This document shows positions 16,995 to 25,377 of a stretch of 51,315 bases of DNA, piece after piece. The notes beneath the pieces were generated by a model. It was not told the origin of the DNA, searched no databases, and saw only the letters and a program-made list of their open reading frames with translations. The stretch is from positions 1 through 51,315 of the forward strand of contig CAYTUQ010000025.1 in NCBI GenBank assembly GCA_964441235.1, read 5' to 3'. How positions within the stretch are numbered: the stretch's first letter is position 1; each line of letters begins with the position of its first letter. Source of the DNA: BS750m-G69 sp964441235 (GTDB taxonomy: Bacteria; Fidelibacterota; UBA2242). The translations under genes and the position numbers were made by a program.

Positions 16995-17753
16995 ATGAGA
17001 CTTACAATTTTGGGTTCCGGTACTTTATTTCCAGTTAAAAATAGAAGTAATCCAGGTTATTTACTTGATATTGGTGATGAAACAATGCTTCTTGATGGAG
17101 GGTCTGGAACTCTTCGACAAATTGCGCGTGCTGACAGGTCTATCTGGGAAATATCCCGCGTCTTTTACTCGCATTTTCACATTGATCATACAAATGAACT
17201 GATTCCATTACTTTTTGCATATAAATATAGCATTCCTGACAGTTTGAAAAGTCCTGAAATTATTATTCACGCTCATAGAGATTTCTCTGATTACTATGAT
17301 AAACTAATTGAATTATATGAAGATTGGATATTCAATAAAAATCATCCTTATAGTTTTCAAAAAATCGAAGCAGGCAGTAATCATTTTAAAAAATATAAAT
17401 TAATTACATATCCGACAGTACATACTCCACAAAGTCTTATTTATCGCTTCGAGGATGAAGAAGGCAAAAAATTTGTTTATACAGGTGATACGGATTACTG
17501 CGAAGAATTGGTTGAAGCTTCTAAAGATGCGGATTTACTTTTGATAGAATGTTCGTTTCCAGATACAATAGATGTTAAAGGGCACATGATTCCAAAGAAG
17601 ATTTCAAAACTTTTAAAAGAGGTGAAACCGAGACAAGTTATATTAACACATATTTATCCGATGAATGATGATGGTACTTTAATTAAGAGGATAGAATGTC
17701 CTTCAGACATTAAAATTAGTATTGCTGAGGATTTACAAATAGTAAGAATATAG
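16995..17753 (+). CDS. Metallo-beta-lactamase-fold hydrolase (RNase Z-like)
   Basis: 252 aa with GAGGAGGAAA upstream. The Zn motif HFHIDH is at residues 60-65 (His60, His62, Asp64, His65). Later ligands are probably in TVHTP, TGDTDYCEE and ILTHIYP. The opening LTILGSGTLFPVKNRSNPGY is the RNase Z/ElaC-like or PhnP-like start. It lacks a recognisable tRNase Z exosite, so tRNA 3' processing is possible but not shown. It would be relevant because the tRNA genes here lack encoded CCA. Confidence 0.78.
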   Translation: MRLTILGSGTLFPVKNRSNPGYLLDIGDETMLLDGGSGTLRQIARADRSIWEISRVFYSHFHIDHTNELIPLLFAYKYSIPDSLKSPEIIIHAHRDFSDYYDKLIELYEDWIFNKNHPYSFQKIEAGSNHFKKYKLITYPTVHTPQSLIYRFEDEEGKKFVYTGDTDYCEELVEASKDADLLLIECSFPDTIDVKGHMIPKKISKLLKEVKPRQVILTHIYPMNDDGTLIKRIECPSDIKISIAEDLQIVRI

Positions 17754-17880
17754 GCAATTGCAATTAGACATAAGATATATTATGTAAACTTATTGAAAAA
17801 TCGATAATAACTGCCTGTTTATTAGTAGCTCCCTCCTTTCAATGACTAATAATTATAAAAAATATTAATTTTGATGGAAT

Positions 17881-18000
17881 CGTAAAAAGTATCAAATCTG
17901 TCATTCTGAACGAGGTACGAGTGAAGAATCTCTATTGGTTCTCGTCGGAGATTCTTCTTCGCTTCGCTTATCAGAATGACACCTATAATCACTTTTTACG
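17881..18000. repeat. 120-bp imperfect palindromic element
   Basis: The ends CGTAAAAAGT and ACTTTTTACG are exact inverts. Inner arms GTCATTCTGA/TCAGAATGAC and AGAATCTC/GAGATTCTT continue the palindrome, with CGAGGTACGAGTG at one side and CTTCGCTTCGCT at the other. GTCATTCTGA...GAAGAATCTC elements are widespread non-coding repeats in many bacteria (from memory). It lies between convergent genes, a typical position, and might serve as a bidirectional terminator. Confidence 0.75.
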
Positions 18001-18012
18001 AAATTATTAATT

Positions 18013-20436
18013 TTATTTTACGACTAAATTTATGATCCGATTCTTAATAATAATTTTCTTTTTAATTTCTTTACCATTAATAAACCTTTTTACATTATCT
18101 ATCTCAAGTGCTTTGTTTATATATTCTTCATCTTCAGAGTCTCTTGATATTTGAAATTGACCTCGTACCTTTCCATTTACCTGTACTGCAATTGTTACAT
18201 TTGAATCTGTAATATATTTTTTATTATAAGTGGGCCAATTGGAATAAGCAAGGCTTTCGTTATGGTCAAGATTACTCCAAATTTCTTCGGAAATATGTGG
18301 TACAATTGGATTAATAAGATGTAAAAAGGTCTCAAGAACAGAACTGGGTTTTACTTCTAATTTGCTTACTTCATTAATAAATATCATTAATTGGGATATA
18401 GCTGTGTTAAATCGTAGATTTTCAATATCCTTTGTTACTTTATATATAGTTTTATTCAATAAAGTAAGTGTTGAAGTATCAGGCGTAACTTCTTGAATAT
18501 CAGTGGATATCATCCCATTGTCATCAAAGAATAAATTCCAAATTCTATTAAGAAAACGATATATCCCCTCTATACTTGAAGTACTCCAGGGTTTTCGATT
18601 TTCAAGTGGTCCCATAAACATTTCATACATTCGGAAAGTATCTGAACCATATTTACTAATTACTTCATCAGGATTAATAACATTTCCACGAGATTTACTC
18701 ATTTTAACACCATCTTCACCGAGAATCATTCCTTGATTAACAAGTTTAGAAAATGGTTCTGGTGTGCTAACTAGCCCCAGATCATATAATACTTTATGCC
18801 AAAAACGGGCATACAAAAGGTGTAAAACTGCATGTTCAGCTCCACCTATATAAAGGTCGACAGGCATCCAGTATTTTTCTTTATCTTTGTTCCATGCTTC
18901 GTCATTATTATGTGGATCTATATATCTCAAATAATACCAACAAGAACCAGCCCACTGTGGCATAGTATGAGTTTCGTGATGAGCACTCTTCCCTGTTTTA
19001 GGATCGATAAAGTTAACCCACTCTTTCACATTTGCTAAAGGTGAATCTCCTTTACCACTAGGTTCATATCGTTGAATATCCGGTAGTTCAAGAGGTAGTT
19101 CTTTTTCATCAATAAGTTTTACTTCACCGTCATCATAGAAAATTAGTGGAAATGGCTCTCCCCAATACCTTTGTCGAGAAAATACCCAATCTCGCAATTT
19201 ATATTGGACTGTACTCTCTCCTAATCCTTTCCCCTCTAACCAGGAAATAATAGATTTCTGTGCATCGCTAACATTAAGACCATTAATAAAATCAGAATTT
19301 ATTAGTGTACCGTCGCCAGTCCAGGCTTCTTTTGAAATATCGCCACCAGATATCACCTCAATTATATCAAGACCAAATTCTCTAGCAAATTCCCAATCAC
19401 GCTGGTCATGTCCTGGAACTGCCATAATTGCACCTGTCCCGTACGTCATTAGAACATAATCTGATGCCCAAACAGGTATTTTCTTATTATTTACTGGATT
19501 TGTAGCGTAAATAACTGTAAAAACACCAGTTTTCTCTTTGGATAACTCTGTTCTGACAAGGTCACTCTTTTTCATTGCCAGTTCTTTATATTCTTGGACT
19601 CTATTTCTATAATCTGTGTGGACAAGTTTTTCAAGGATGGGATGTTCGGGTGCAATAACCATGTAAGTTGCGCCAAAAAGCGTGTCAGGACGCGTTGTGA
19701 ACACTTTTAATACTTCAGTAGAGCCATTTATTGGAAAAATAACATTTGCGCCCTCAGAGCGTCCTATCCAGTTCCTTTGCATATCCTTGATATTCTCGGG
19801 AAAATCAATAATATCAAGGTCTTCTAAAAGTCTATCGGCGTAAGCGGTAATTTTAAGCATCCATTGACGCATTGGTATTCTAATAACTGGATGTCCACCG
19901 AGTTCTGATTTACCGTCAACGACTTCTTCATTTGCTAAAACTGTTTTTAATATAGGGCACCAGTTGACAGGAACTTCTGCTTGATAAACGAGACCTTTTT
20001 TGTACAATTGCTGAAAAATCCACTGAGTCCATTTATAATATTTTGGATCGGTTGTGTTGATTTCTCTGTCCCAGTCATAAGAGAACCCAAATGACTTTAT
20101 TTGTCTGCGAAAAGTATTAATATTTTTTTCGGTTGTGGTTTTAGGATGTGTTCCTGTCTTCAACGCATAATTTTCAGCAGGCAGACCGAAAGCATCCCAG
20201 CCCATTGGATGAAGAACATTGAAGCCCTTTTTACGCTTGTAACGGGCAATAATATCGGAAGCAATATAACCTTCCGGGTGACCAACATGCAACCCTGCGC
20301 CAGATGGATACGGAAACATGTCCAGCACGTAGTATTTTGGCTTATCTGAGAAATCTTCGGCTTTAAATGTTTTATTTTCTTCCCAGAATTTCTGCCACTT
20401 TTTTTCAATTTTTTTAAAGGGATAACTTTTACTCAT
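18013..20436 (-). CDS. leuS: Leucyl-tRNA synthetase
   Basis: 807 aa class I synthetase that charges tRNA-Leu. Signature motifs: HVGH at 50-53 (the HIGH element, in PYPSGAGLHVGHPEGY) and KMSKS at 578-582. The CP1 editing region contains TRPDTLFGATYMVIAPEHP and GTGAIMAVPGHDQRD, both hallmarks of bacterial LeuRS editing. The leucine-specific and anticodon-binding domains follow. Length is slightly below E. coli LeuS. It is likely the last gene of a minus-strand group with the FAH-family, asnA and DUF402 genes, separated from the first of these by 44 bases. Confidence 0.97.
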   Translation of the reverse strand: MSKSYPFKKIEKKWQKFWEENKTFKAEDFSDKPKYYVLDMFPYPSGAGLHVGHPEGYIASDIIARYKRKKGFNVLHPMGWDAFGLPAENYALKTGTHPKTTTEKNINTFRRQIKSFGFSYDWDREINTTDPKYYKWTQWIFQQLYKKGLVYQAEVPVNWCPILKTVLANEEVVDGKSELGGHPVIRIPMRQWMLKITAYADRLLEDLDIIDFPENIKDMQRNWIGRSEGANVIFPINGSTEVLKVFTTRPDTLFGATYMVIAPEHPILEKLVHTDYRNRVQEYKELAMKKSDLVRTELSKEKTGVFTVIYATNPVNNKKIPVWASDYVLMTYGTGAIMAVPGHDQRDWEFAREFGLDIIEVISGGDISKEAWTGDGTLINSDFINGLNVSDAQKSIISWLEGKGLGESTVQYKLRDWVFSRQRYWGEPFPLIFYDDGEVKLIDEKELPLELPDIQRYEPSGKGDSPLANVKEWVNFIDPKTGKSAHHETHTMPQWAGSCWYYLRYIDPHNNDEAWNKDKEKYWMPVDLYIGGAEHAVLHLLYARFWHKVLYDLGLVSTPEPFSKLVNQGMILGEDGVKMSKSRGNVINPDEVISKYGSDTFRMYEMFMGPLENRKPWSTSSIEGIYRFLNRIWNLFFDDNGMISTDIQEVTPDTSTLTLLNKTIYKVTKDIENLRFNTAISQLMIFINEVSKLEVKPSSVLETFLHLINPIVPHISEEIWSNLDHNESLAYSNWPTYNKKYITDSNVTIAVQVNGKVRGQFQISRDSEDEEYINKALEIDNVKRFINGKEIKKKIIIKNRIINLVVK

Positions 20437-20480
20437 AACAACTCTGATATTTATTCTAAATTCACTTATTCATTTTCATT

Positions 20481-21152
20481 TTAGGCGGCATTTGCTAATA
20501 ACACATTACATTCGAGATTAATGATATCTTTAATTTCAGCTCTAATTTTATCATTATTATGTAGCTCTCCTACACCTTCTGGCGTTCCAGTTAAAATAAG
20601 ATCACCTCTTTCAATATTAAATATACTTGAAATATAATTTATAATTTCTGGAATTTTAAAAACCATACTATTAGTATTTCCATCTTGACGAAGTTCATCA
20701 TTTATCCAAAGTCTTAGATTTAAATCATGCGGATCTTTTATCCTATCCTTTTGGACCACTTCAGATATAGGAGCAGATGTATCAAAGCCTTTAGCAATTG
20801 TCCAGGGTTTACCCTCTTTTATTGCCTTTCTTTGTATATCCCTTAATGTTATATCTAGACCTACTGCATAACCAAACACATAATCATATGCTCTATTTTG
20901 AGGAATATTTTTACCCCCCTTCCCCATTACAACAACCAACTCTACTTCATAATGTGGTTCTTCACTCATTGCTGGAATTATTACTTTATCTTTATTACCA
21001 ATAATTGATGTTAGTGGTTTCATAAAAATAACTGGCTCAGAAGGTTTTGTATGACCCATTTCAGTTATATGGCTAAAGTAATTATATCCAAGGCAAAATA
21101 CCTTTGATAATTCGATTCTCCTATTCGTATTATATATCTTTAAGCTCTTCAT
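20481..21152 (-). CDS. Fumarylacetoacetate hydrolase family protein
   Basis: 223 aa, the size of the stand-alone FAH domain (PF01557; YcgM/FAHD1-like). The metal site is visible: Glu69 and Glu71 in HYEVEL and Asp100 in VGLDITLRD, with Lys121 in KGFDTSAPI and the closing LTGTPEGVGEL. Members include acylpyruvate hydrolases, oxaloacetate decarboxylases and isomerases. The exact substrate cannot be read. The start CLGYNYFSHITEMG is the usual family opening. Confidence 0.88.
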   Translation of the reverse strand: MKSLKIYNTNRRIELSKVFCLGYNYFSHITEMGHTKPSEPVIFMKPLTSIIGNKDKVIIPAMSEEPHYEVELVVVMGKGGKNIPQNRAYDYVFGYAVGLDITLRDIQRKAIKEGKPWTIAKGFDTSAPISEVVQKDRIKDPHDLNLRLWINDELRQDGNTNSMVFKIPEIINYISSIFNIERGDLILTGTPEGVGELHNNDKIRAEIKDIINLECNVLLANAA

Positions 21153-21219
21153 AATTTACACACTATATTTTTAAATAAATAAAATACAAAATATTTTCCA
21201 ACATTACCTGATATTTTTT

Positions 21220-22293
21220 TCATAGCAATAAGATATTCTTTCCCTTACAAATCTCTCTCATTGCATAAGGCCAGACACTTGATTGAACTTCGCCAATGTG
21301 TGCTTTTCTTAAAAAGAACATACATAACCTGGATTGCCCTATTCCTCCACCGATAGATAAAGGTAATTCATTGTTAATTAATCTACTGTGGAAATAGTTC
21401 TTTGTTTTATCCATTTCTCCTTTAATTTCTAGCTGCTTCAATAGAGATTCCCTATTCACTCTTATACCCATTGATGATAATTCCATTGCACAATTAAGTA
21501 CTGGATACCAGACAATAATATCACCATTGAGTCCTCTTTTATTATCTCCTGTTTCGGTTATCCAATCATCATAATCGGCAGCTCTCTCATCATGAGGTTT
21601 GCCATTTTTTAATTTTGCTCCTATCCCAATAATGAATACAGCTTTCTTCTCTCTGCAAATTTCATTTTCTCTTTCTCTAGGGTTAAGATTTGGATATTTT
21701 TCTTCTAATTCCTCACTATGAATAAAATAAATATCTTCAGGAAGAAATGTGCCAGCAATCTTTTGATATTTTCTACAAACTATCTGTTCTGTCCTATATA
21801 AAATATTATATATTTTTTTTACAATAAATTTTAAAAAATCTATATTTCTTTCCCTCTTATCTATTATTCTTTCCCAATCCCATTGATCAACATAAATTGA
21901 GTGCATGTTATCAAGGTATTCATGAGGTCTAATTGCATTCATATCGGTATACAATCCCTCACCATATTTAAATTTATAATCAGCAAGTGCTATTCTTTTC
22001 CATTTAGCCAATGATTGAACAATTTCTGCTCTAGATCCTATTGCTTTAATATCAAAACTTATCGGTTTTTCAATTCCTGTTAAATAGTCATTTATACCGG
22101 TATTAGCCAGTACGCTAATCGGTGCCGAAACACGTTGTAAATTCATTTCTTTGCTGAAGCTATCCTCGAAATAATCTTTGATGAATTTAATAGCTTTTTC
22201 TGTTTCTCTGATGTCCATATTGGACCTGTATTTGGTTGGGATCAACAATTTACCATTTGTAAAATGTTCTATCGATTTCTTCTGGTTAACCAT
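21220..22293 (-). CDS. asnA: Aspartate--ammonia ligase
   Basis: Makes asparagine from aspartate, ammonia and ATP. The 357-aa protein has the class II aminoacyl-tRNA-synthetase-like fold of AsnA. Typical strings are RVSAPISVLANTGINDYL, GLYTDMNAIR, HSIYVDQWDWE, GDIIVWYPVL and the ATP-site motif LPLSIGGGIGQSRLCMFFL. It is about 25 residues longer than E. coli AsnA. It lies 12 bases from the DUF402 gene upstream, so the two are probably co-transcribed. Confidence 0.95.
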   Translation of the reverse strand: MVNQKKSIEHFTNGKLLIPTKYRSNMDIRETEKAIKFIKDYFEDSFSKEMNLQRVSAPISVLANTGINDYLTGIEKPISFDIKAIGSRAEIVQSLAKWKRIALADYKFKYGEGLYTDMNAIRPHEYLDNMHSIYVDQWDWERIIDKRERNIDFLKFIVKKIYNILYRTEQIVCRKYQKIAGTFLPEDIYFIHSEELEEKYPNLNPRERENEICREKKAVFIIGIGAKLKNGKPHDERAADYDDWITETGDNKRGLNGDIIVWYPVLNCAMELSSMGIRVNRESLLKQLEIKGEMDKTKNYFHSRLINNELPLSIGGGIGQSRLCMFFLRKAHIGEVQSSVWPYAMREICKGKNILLL

Positions 22294-22305
22294 AGTTATT
22301 CCTCA

Positions 22306-22767
22306 CTAAGATATTAATTTGTCTGTTTCATTAATGATAAATTCATATTCTCGTAAAATCAAGTTCTTACTATTTTCAATATATTTCATCAACTTTTCAT
22401 TAAGATCATACGGTAATTCATCCTCATCAAGAACTTCAAGAACTCCTTTAGGTGAAACCAGTATATCAATTATCAAATCACGCCATTCAAATTCATTTTC
22501 GGTAAGTTTTATTGAATCTGCTATGTTGAAATAGTTTCCGAGAATATTTTTATTTTTGTCAAACCATTTGTACAGAGTAAAAGGTCTATCTTTCCAGTAA
22601 AAAGCATAAGTGATCGTGCCCTCAGGAAGAATTAAGCTGTTAACTTTATATTCATTTTCCAGGATGTATTCCAAAACTCCAGATTTTTTATTAAGAGCCA
22701 CTAATTTGCAATTAAATGTAACCCTCCCTCCTGCTAATAGATTTTTTATTTCAATACAAGATTTCAC
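22306..22767 (-). CDS. DUF402 domain protein
   Basis: 153 aa with the DUF402 pattern: an aromatic/Arg-rich strand (FYWKDRPFTLYKWFDKNKN), then GNYFNIAD, WRDLIIDILVSPKGVLEVLDEDE and a C-terminal helix. Some members hydrolyse nucleoside di- or triphosphates or nucleoside-linked intermediates (for example FomD and Ntdp), using acidic residues like those in the LVSPKG..LDEDEL stretch. The role here is unknown. It sits immediately upstream of asnA. Confidence 0.78.
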   Translation of the reverse strand: MKSCIEIKNLLAGGRVTFNCKLVALNKKSGVLEYILENEYKVNSLILPEGTITYAFYWKDRPFTLYKWFDKNKNILGNYFNIADSIKLTENEFEWRDLIIDILVSPKGVLEVLDEDELPYDLNEKLMKYIENSKNLILREYEFIINETDKLIS

Positions 22768-22900
22768 AAAAGCTCACAACCACTAAAATATAAAGAATAC
22801 CAAGAATATCATTTTTACAAGCTACAAAGTCTCTAAGTATTAATATCATATGTTGCAACCATGCTTCTCGTGTTTTAGAGTCATTGCAGCAAAAACTTTC

Positions 22901-23458
22901 CTAAAACAGATGCTGTATCAATATCTTTATTCCAATTCCAATTAAAACAAGACCCCCGATTATTTCAATTTTCTTGCCAAAATAACTACCAATCTTTTTG
23001 CCTATAAAAACACCAGTTAAAGATAATAAAAAAGTTACAATTCCAATAATAATTACCGGAGTTGCAATAGTAATTTCCAGAAAAGCAAAGGTTACTCCAA
23101 TTGCAAGAGCATCAATGCTTGTTGCGATGGATAGCATCAATAAAACGTAAATATTCAGAGTGTCAATTGCTTTTTCATACTTTTCAGTTTTTCGATGTCC
23201 ATAAATCATTCGTAAACCGACAAAACTCAGTAATCCAAAAACTATCCAGTGATCTATACTTGAAATGTAATCTGCGAGCGTAAGTCCCGCTAACCATCCA
23301 ATCACAGGCATAAATGCCTGGAATAACCCAAAAGATAGCGCTATCTTTAAAGCATTATTAATCCCAGGTCTTTGAATCGTTAACCCGTAGGTGATGGATA
23401 CAGCGAAGGCGTCCATTGCTAAACCAAGAGCTATAATAACAATTGTGATTAAATCCAT
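22901..23458 (-). CDS. mntP: Manganese efflux pump MntP
   Basis: 185 aa, six-helix inner-membrane protein. Two repeats each keep the family aspartate: GLAMDAFAVSI near residue 16 and ATSIDALAIGV near residue 115. It exports Mn2+. No yybP-ykoY manganese riboswitch is visible upstream: only 37 bases separate it from the stop of hsdM on the same strand, so it may be read through from the restriction operon. Confidence 0.93.
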   Translation of the reverse strand: MDLITIVIIALGLAMDAFAVSITYGLTIQRPGINNALKIALSFGLFQAFMPVIGWLAGLTLADYISSIDHWIVFGLLSFVGLRMIYGHRKTEKYEKAIDTLNIYVLLMLSIATSIDALAIGVTFAFLEITIATPVIIIGIVTFLLSLTGVFIGKKIGSYFGKKIEIIGGLVLIGIGIKILIQHLF

Positions 23459-23495
23459 TAGTTATCAATTTGTGATATATAATAAAATTTTGAAA

Positions 23496-25004
23496 TTAAA
23501 TTCCTTTATCTTTTAATATCGATAATATGTTATCAATCTCTCTATTATGAGACTCAATAATTGAAATCAGTTCTTCCGGAGTCCTTGTATCTTCTTCAAT
23601 TTTTCTGTTTGGGTTAACTGCCTTTAAATCATAATTCTTTCCCTGAATTTCTTCTATTGACACTTTCCATGAATTTTCGCTGTCTTCTCTTTGTGGAAGC
23701 AGCTTAAAAAATTCATCAAAATGTTGCATAGTTAAAGGTTGTTTTTTGGTTATATTTACATCTGATAAATCATAATACCATATTTCTTTAGTTGGTTCAC
23801 CTTTTTTGAAAAATAGAAGATTTGTTTTACTGGCTGCACCGGCATTTAGAAAAACCTTTGACGGAAGACTTACTATGCAAAATAGATTGCATTCATTAAG
23901 AAGTTTTCGTTTAGTCTGAACAAATGCTTTTTCAGTAGTTCTGAATAAAACTCCTTCATCCATTACAATTCCACATCTACCGCCAGGCTTAAGGCTATCT
24001 ATCACATGTTGAAGAAATAACACTTGAGTAGCTCTTGTCTTATAAGCAAAACTTGTTTGTGCTTCTTTTCCCTCTTTTCCTCCAAAAGGTGGATTGGTTA
24101 AAACAACATCAAAAAGTGCTGGAGCTCCTTGAAAAAGACCATCATAAACTCCGAGTCCGGTTAAAGTATTTCCATGCCAGATATGCGGCTCATCAATTTC
24201 ATGAAGAACAAGATTTGCAAGTGCAATTGGGTAAATTAAATTTTCTTTTTCCCTACCGTAAAATGTTCCAGTTTTCAAAGTTTCAATATCATTTGCTGTT
24301 CTCACTTTATCTTTCATAAGTAAATATGCCTGAGCTAAAAAGCCACCAGTTCCACAGCATGGGTCATAAACTGTTTCTCCAATCTGGGGATTTATTACTT
24401 TTACCATTATCCGAATGACTTCTCTGGGAGTGAAAAACTGTCCACCATCATTATTCTTTTCTCCCATCTTAAGAAGCAATCCTTCATAAACCTGGGAAAG
24501 TGTGAACATGTGGGTCTCTTCAACTTTAGGTAATTTAAGTTCATCTATTTTATCAAGAATGTCTAATAGATTTCGTTCTGAATCAATTCCAGTTTTTTCA
24601 AAATATGAGAATACTTCACTAATAACTTTCTGACAAGAAGTTGCTCCTGGTTTTTCCTTTAATTTTCTGAGAAATGGTAAAAGCTCGCCATCAACAAAAC
24701 TCATAAATCCGCCGAGAGCACCAATTTGCAATTGCTTCCTTTTTTCTCCATTTGGTGCTGCCCAATCCTGCCAGCGATATGGATATTCAAGTGAAGGACT
24801 GAAACTTACACCAACTGCTTTTGCTTGCTCTTCCTCTCTTTGTTCTTTTTCATCCAGTATTCTTAAAAAAAGCATCCAAGTAAGTTCCGGAACATATTGC
24901 AAAGCACCTGCTCTGCCAGAACGACGCATAATGTCACAGATGCCCTTAATATAGGCATTCAGGGATTGTGGGGTTGCGATTTTGCGAGAGTTATATTTAG
25001 GCAT
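23496..25004 (-). CDS. hsdM: Type I restriction-modification DNA methyltransferase subunit
   Basis: N6-adenine methyltransferase subunit of a Type I R-M complex. I place the start at ATG 25004 (MPKYNSRKIATPQSL), 502 aa, because GAGGAA lies just upstream and the longer frame runs into the preceding gene. The N-terminal HsdM_N helical domain reads VPELTWMLFLRILDEKEQ. SAM-binding motif I is DPCCGTGGF and catalytic motif IV is NPPF. It begins 2 bases after the stop of the KAP NTPase tail, and it is physically split from hsdS by that gene, an unusual order. Confidence 0.96.
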   Translation of the reverse strand: MPKYNSRKIATPQSLNAYIKGICDIMRRSGRAGALQYVPELTWMLFLRILDEKEQREEEQAKAVGVSFSPSLEYPYRWQDWAAPNGEKRKQLQIGALGGFMSFVDGELLPFLRKLKEKPGATSCQKVISEVFSYFEKTGIDSERNLLDILDKIDELKLPKVEETHMFTLSQVYEGLLLKMGEKNNDGGQFFTPREVIRIMVKVINPQIGETVYDPCCGTGGFLAQAYLLMKDKVRTANDIETLKTGTFYGREKENLIYPIALANLVLHEIDEPHIWHGNTLTGLGVYDGLFQGAPALFDVVLTNPPFGGKEGKEAQTSFAYKTRATQVLFLQHVIDSLKPGGRCGIVMDEGVLFRTTEKAFVQTKRKLLNECNLFCIVSLPSKVFLNAGAASKTNLLFFKKGEPTKEIWYYDLSDVNITKKQPLTMQHFDEFFKLLPQREDSENSWKVSIEEIQGKNYDLKAVNPNRKIEEDTRTPEELISIIESHNREIDNILSILKDKGI

Positions 25005-25005
25005 A

Positions 25006-25377
25006 TTATTCCTCTGCAGGATTCTTGCCTTGTGCCTGTAATTCAAACCACTTAACAAAAGTTTCCACAGCAATTTTTTTCCTGTCTTTTAACCACTCTG
25101 GCGGTGATTTAAGTAGATTCTTGCATTTTTGTATAAGTTCCGATGGGTCTATAAAAGGCTCAAGAGATTTTGGGTTAAGACGCCATCGAACTTTCGCTAC
25201 TCGGTCACCCATCGACTGGCTGTAACTTTTAGAAAGAAAGCCAGTAAGAAATTCCACAAGTCCTTCGTCAGGTTTTGATACCTGTTCTACCCACTTTTTT
25301 ACAGCTTCCTCGCCTTCCCAATCACGCCATCTATAAAGGATATGCGCCAGATCAGGTGTAGTGAGGAGTTCATTTTT
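25006..25377 (-). pseudogene. C-terminal part of the KAP NTPase after an in-frame TAA
   Basis: Directly beyond the TAA at 25378-25380, in the same frame, the reading continues as KNELLTTPDLAHILYRWRDW to KWFELQAQGKNPAEE, about 123 codons with no stop until 25006. This is protein-like (amphipathic helices, Trp/Arg-rich motif YRWRDWEGEEAVKKWV) and resembles the usual C-terminus of KAP NTPases in restriction loci. It suggests that one codon of a roughly 718-aa protein has become TAA. It could be a nonsense mutation, a sequencing error next to the A7 run, or a separate small ORF starting at an internal GTG or ATG. Confidence 0.65.

Noticed and set aside
22768..22900. Manganese riboswitch for mntP
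   Set aside because: This spacer is downstream of mntP; the upstream gap is only 37 bases, too short.
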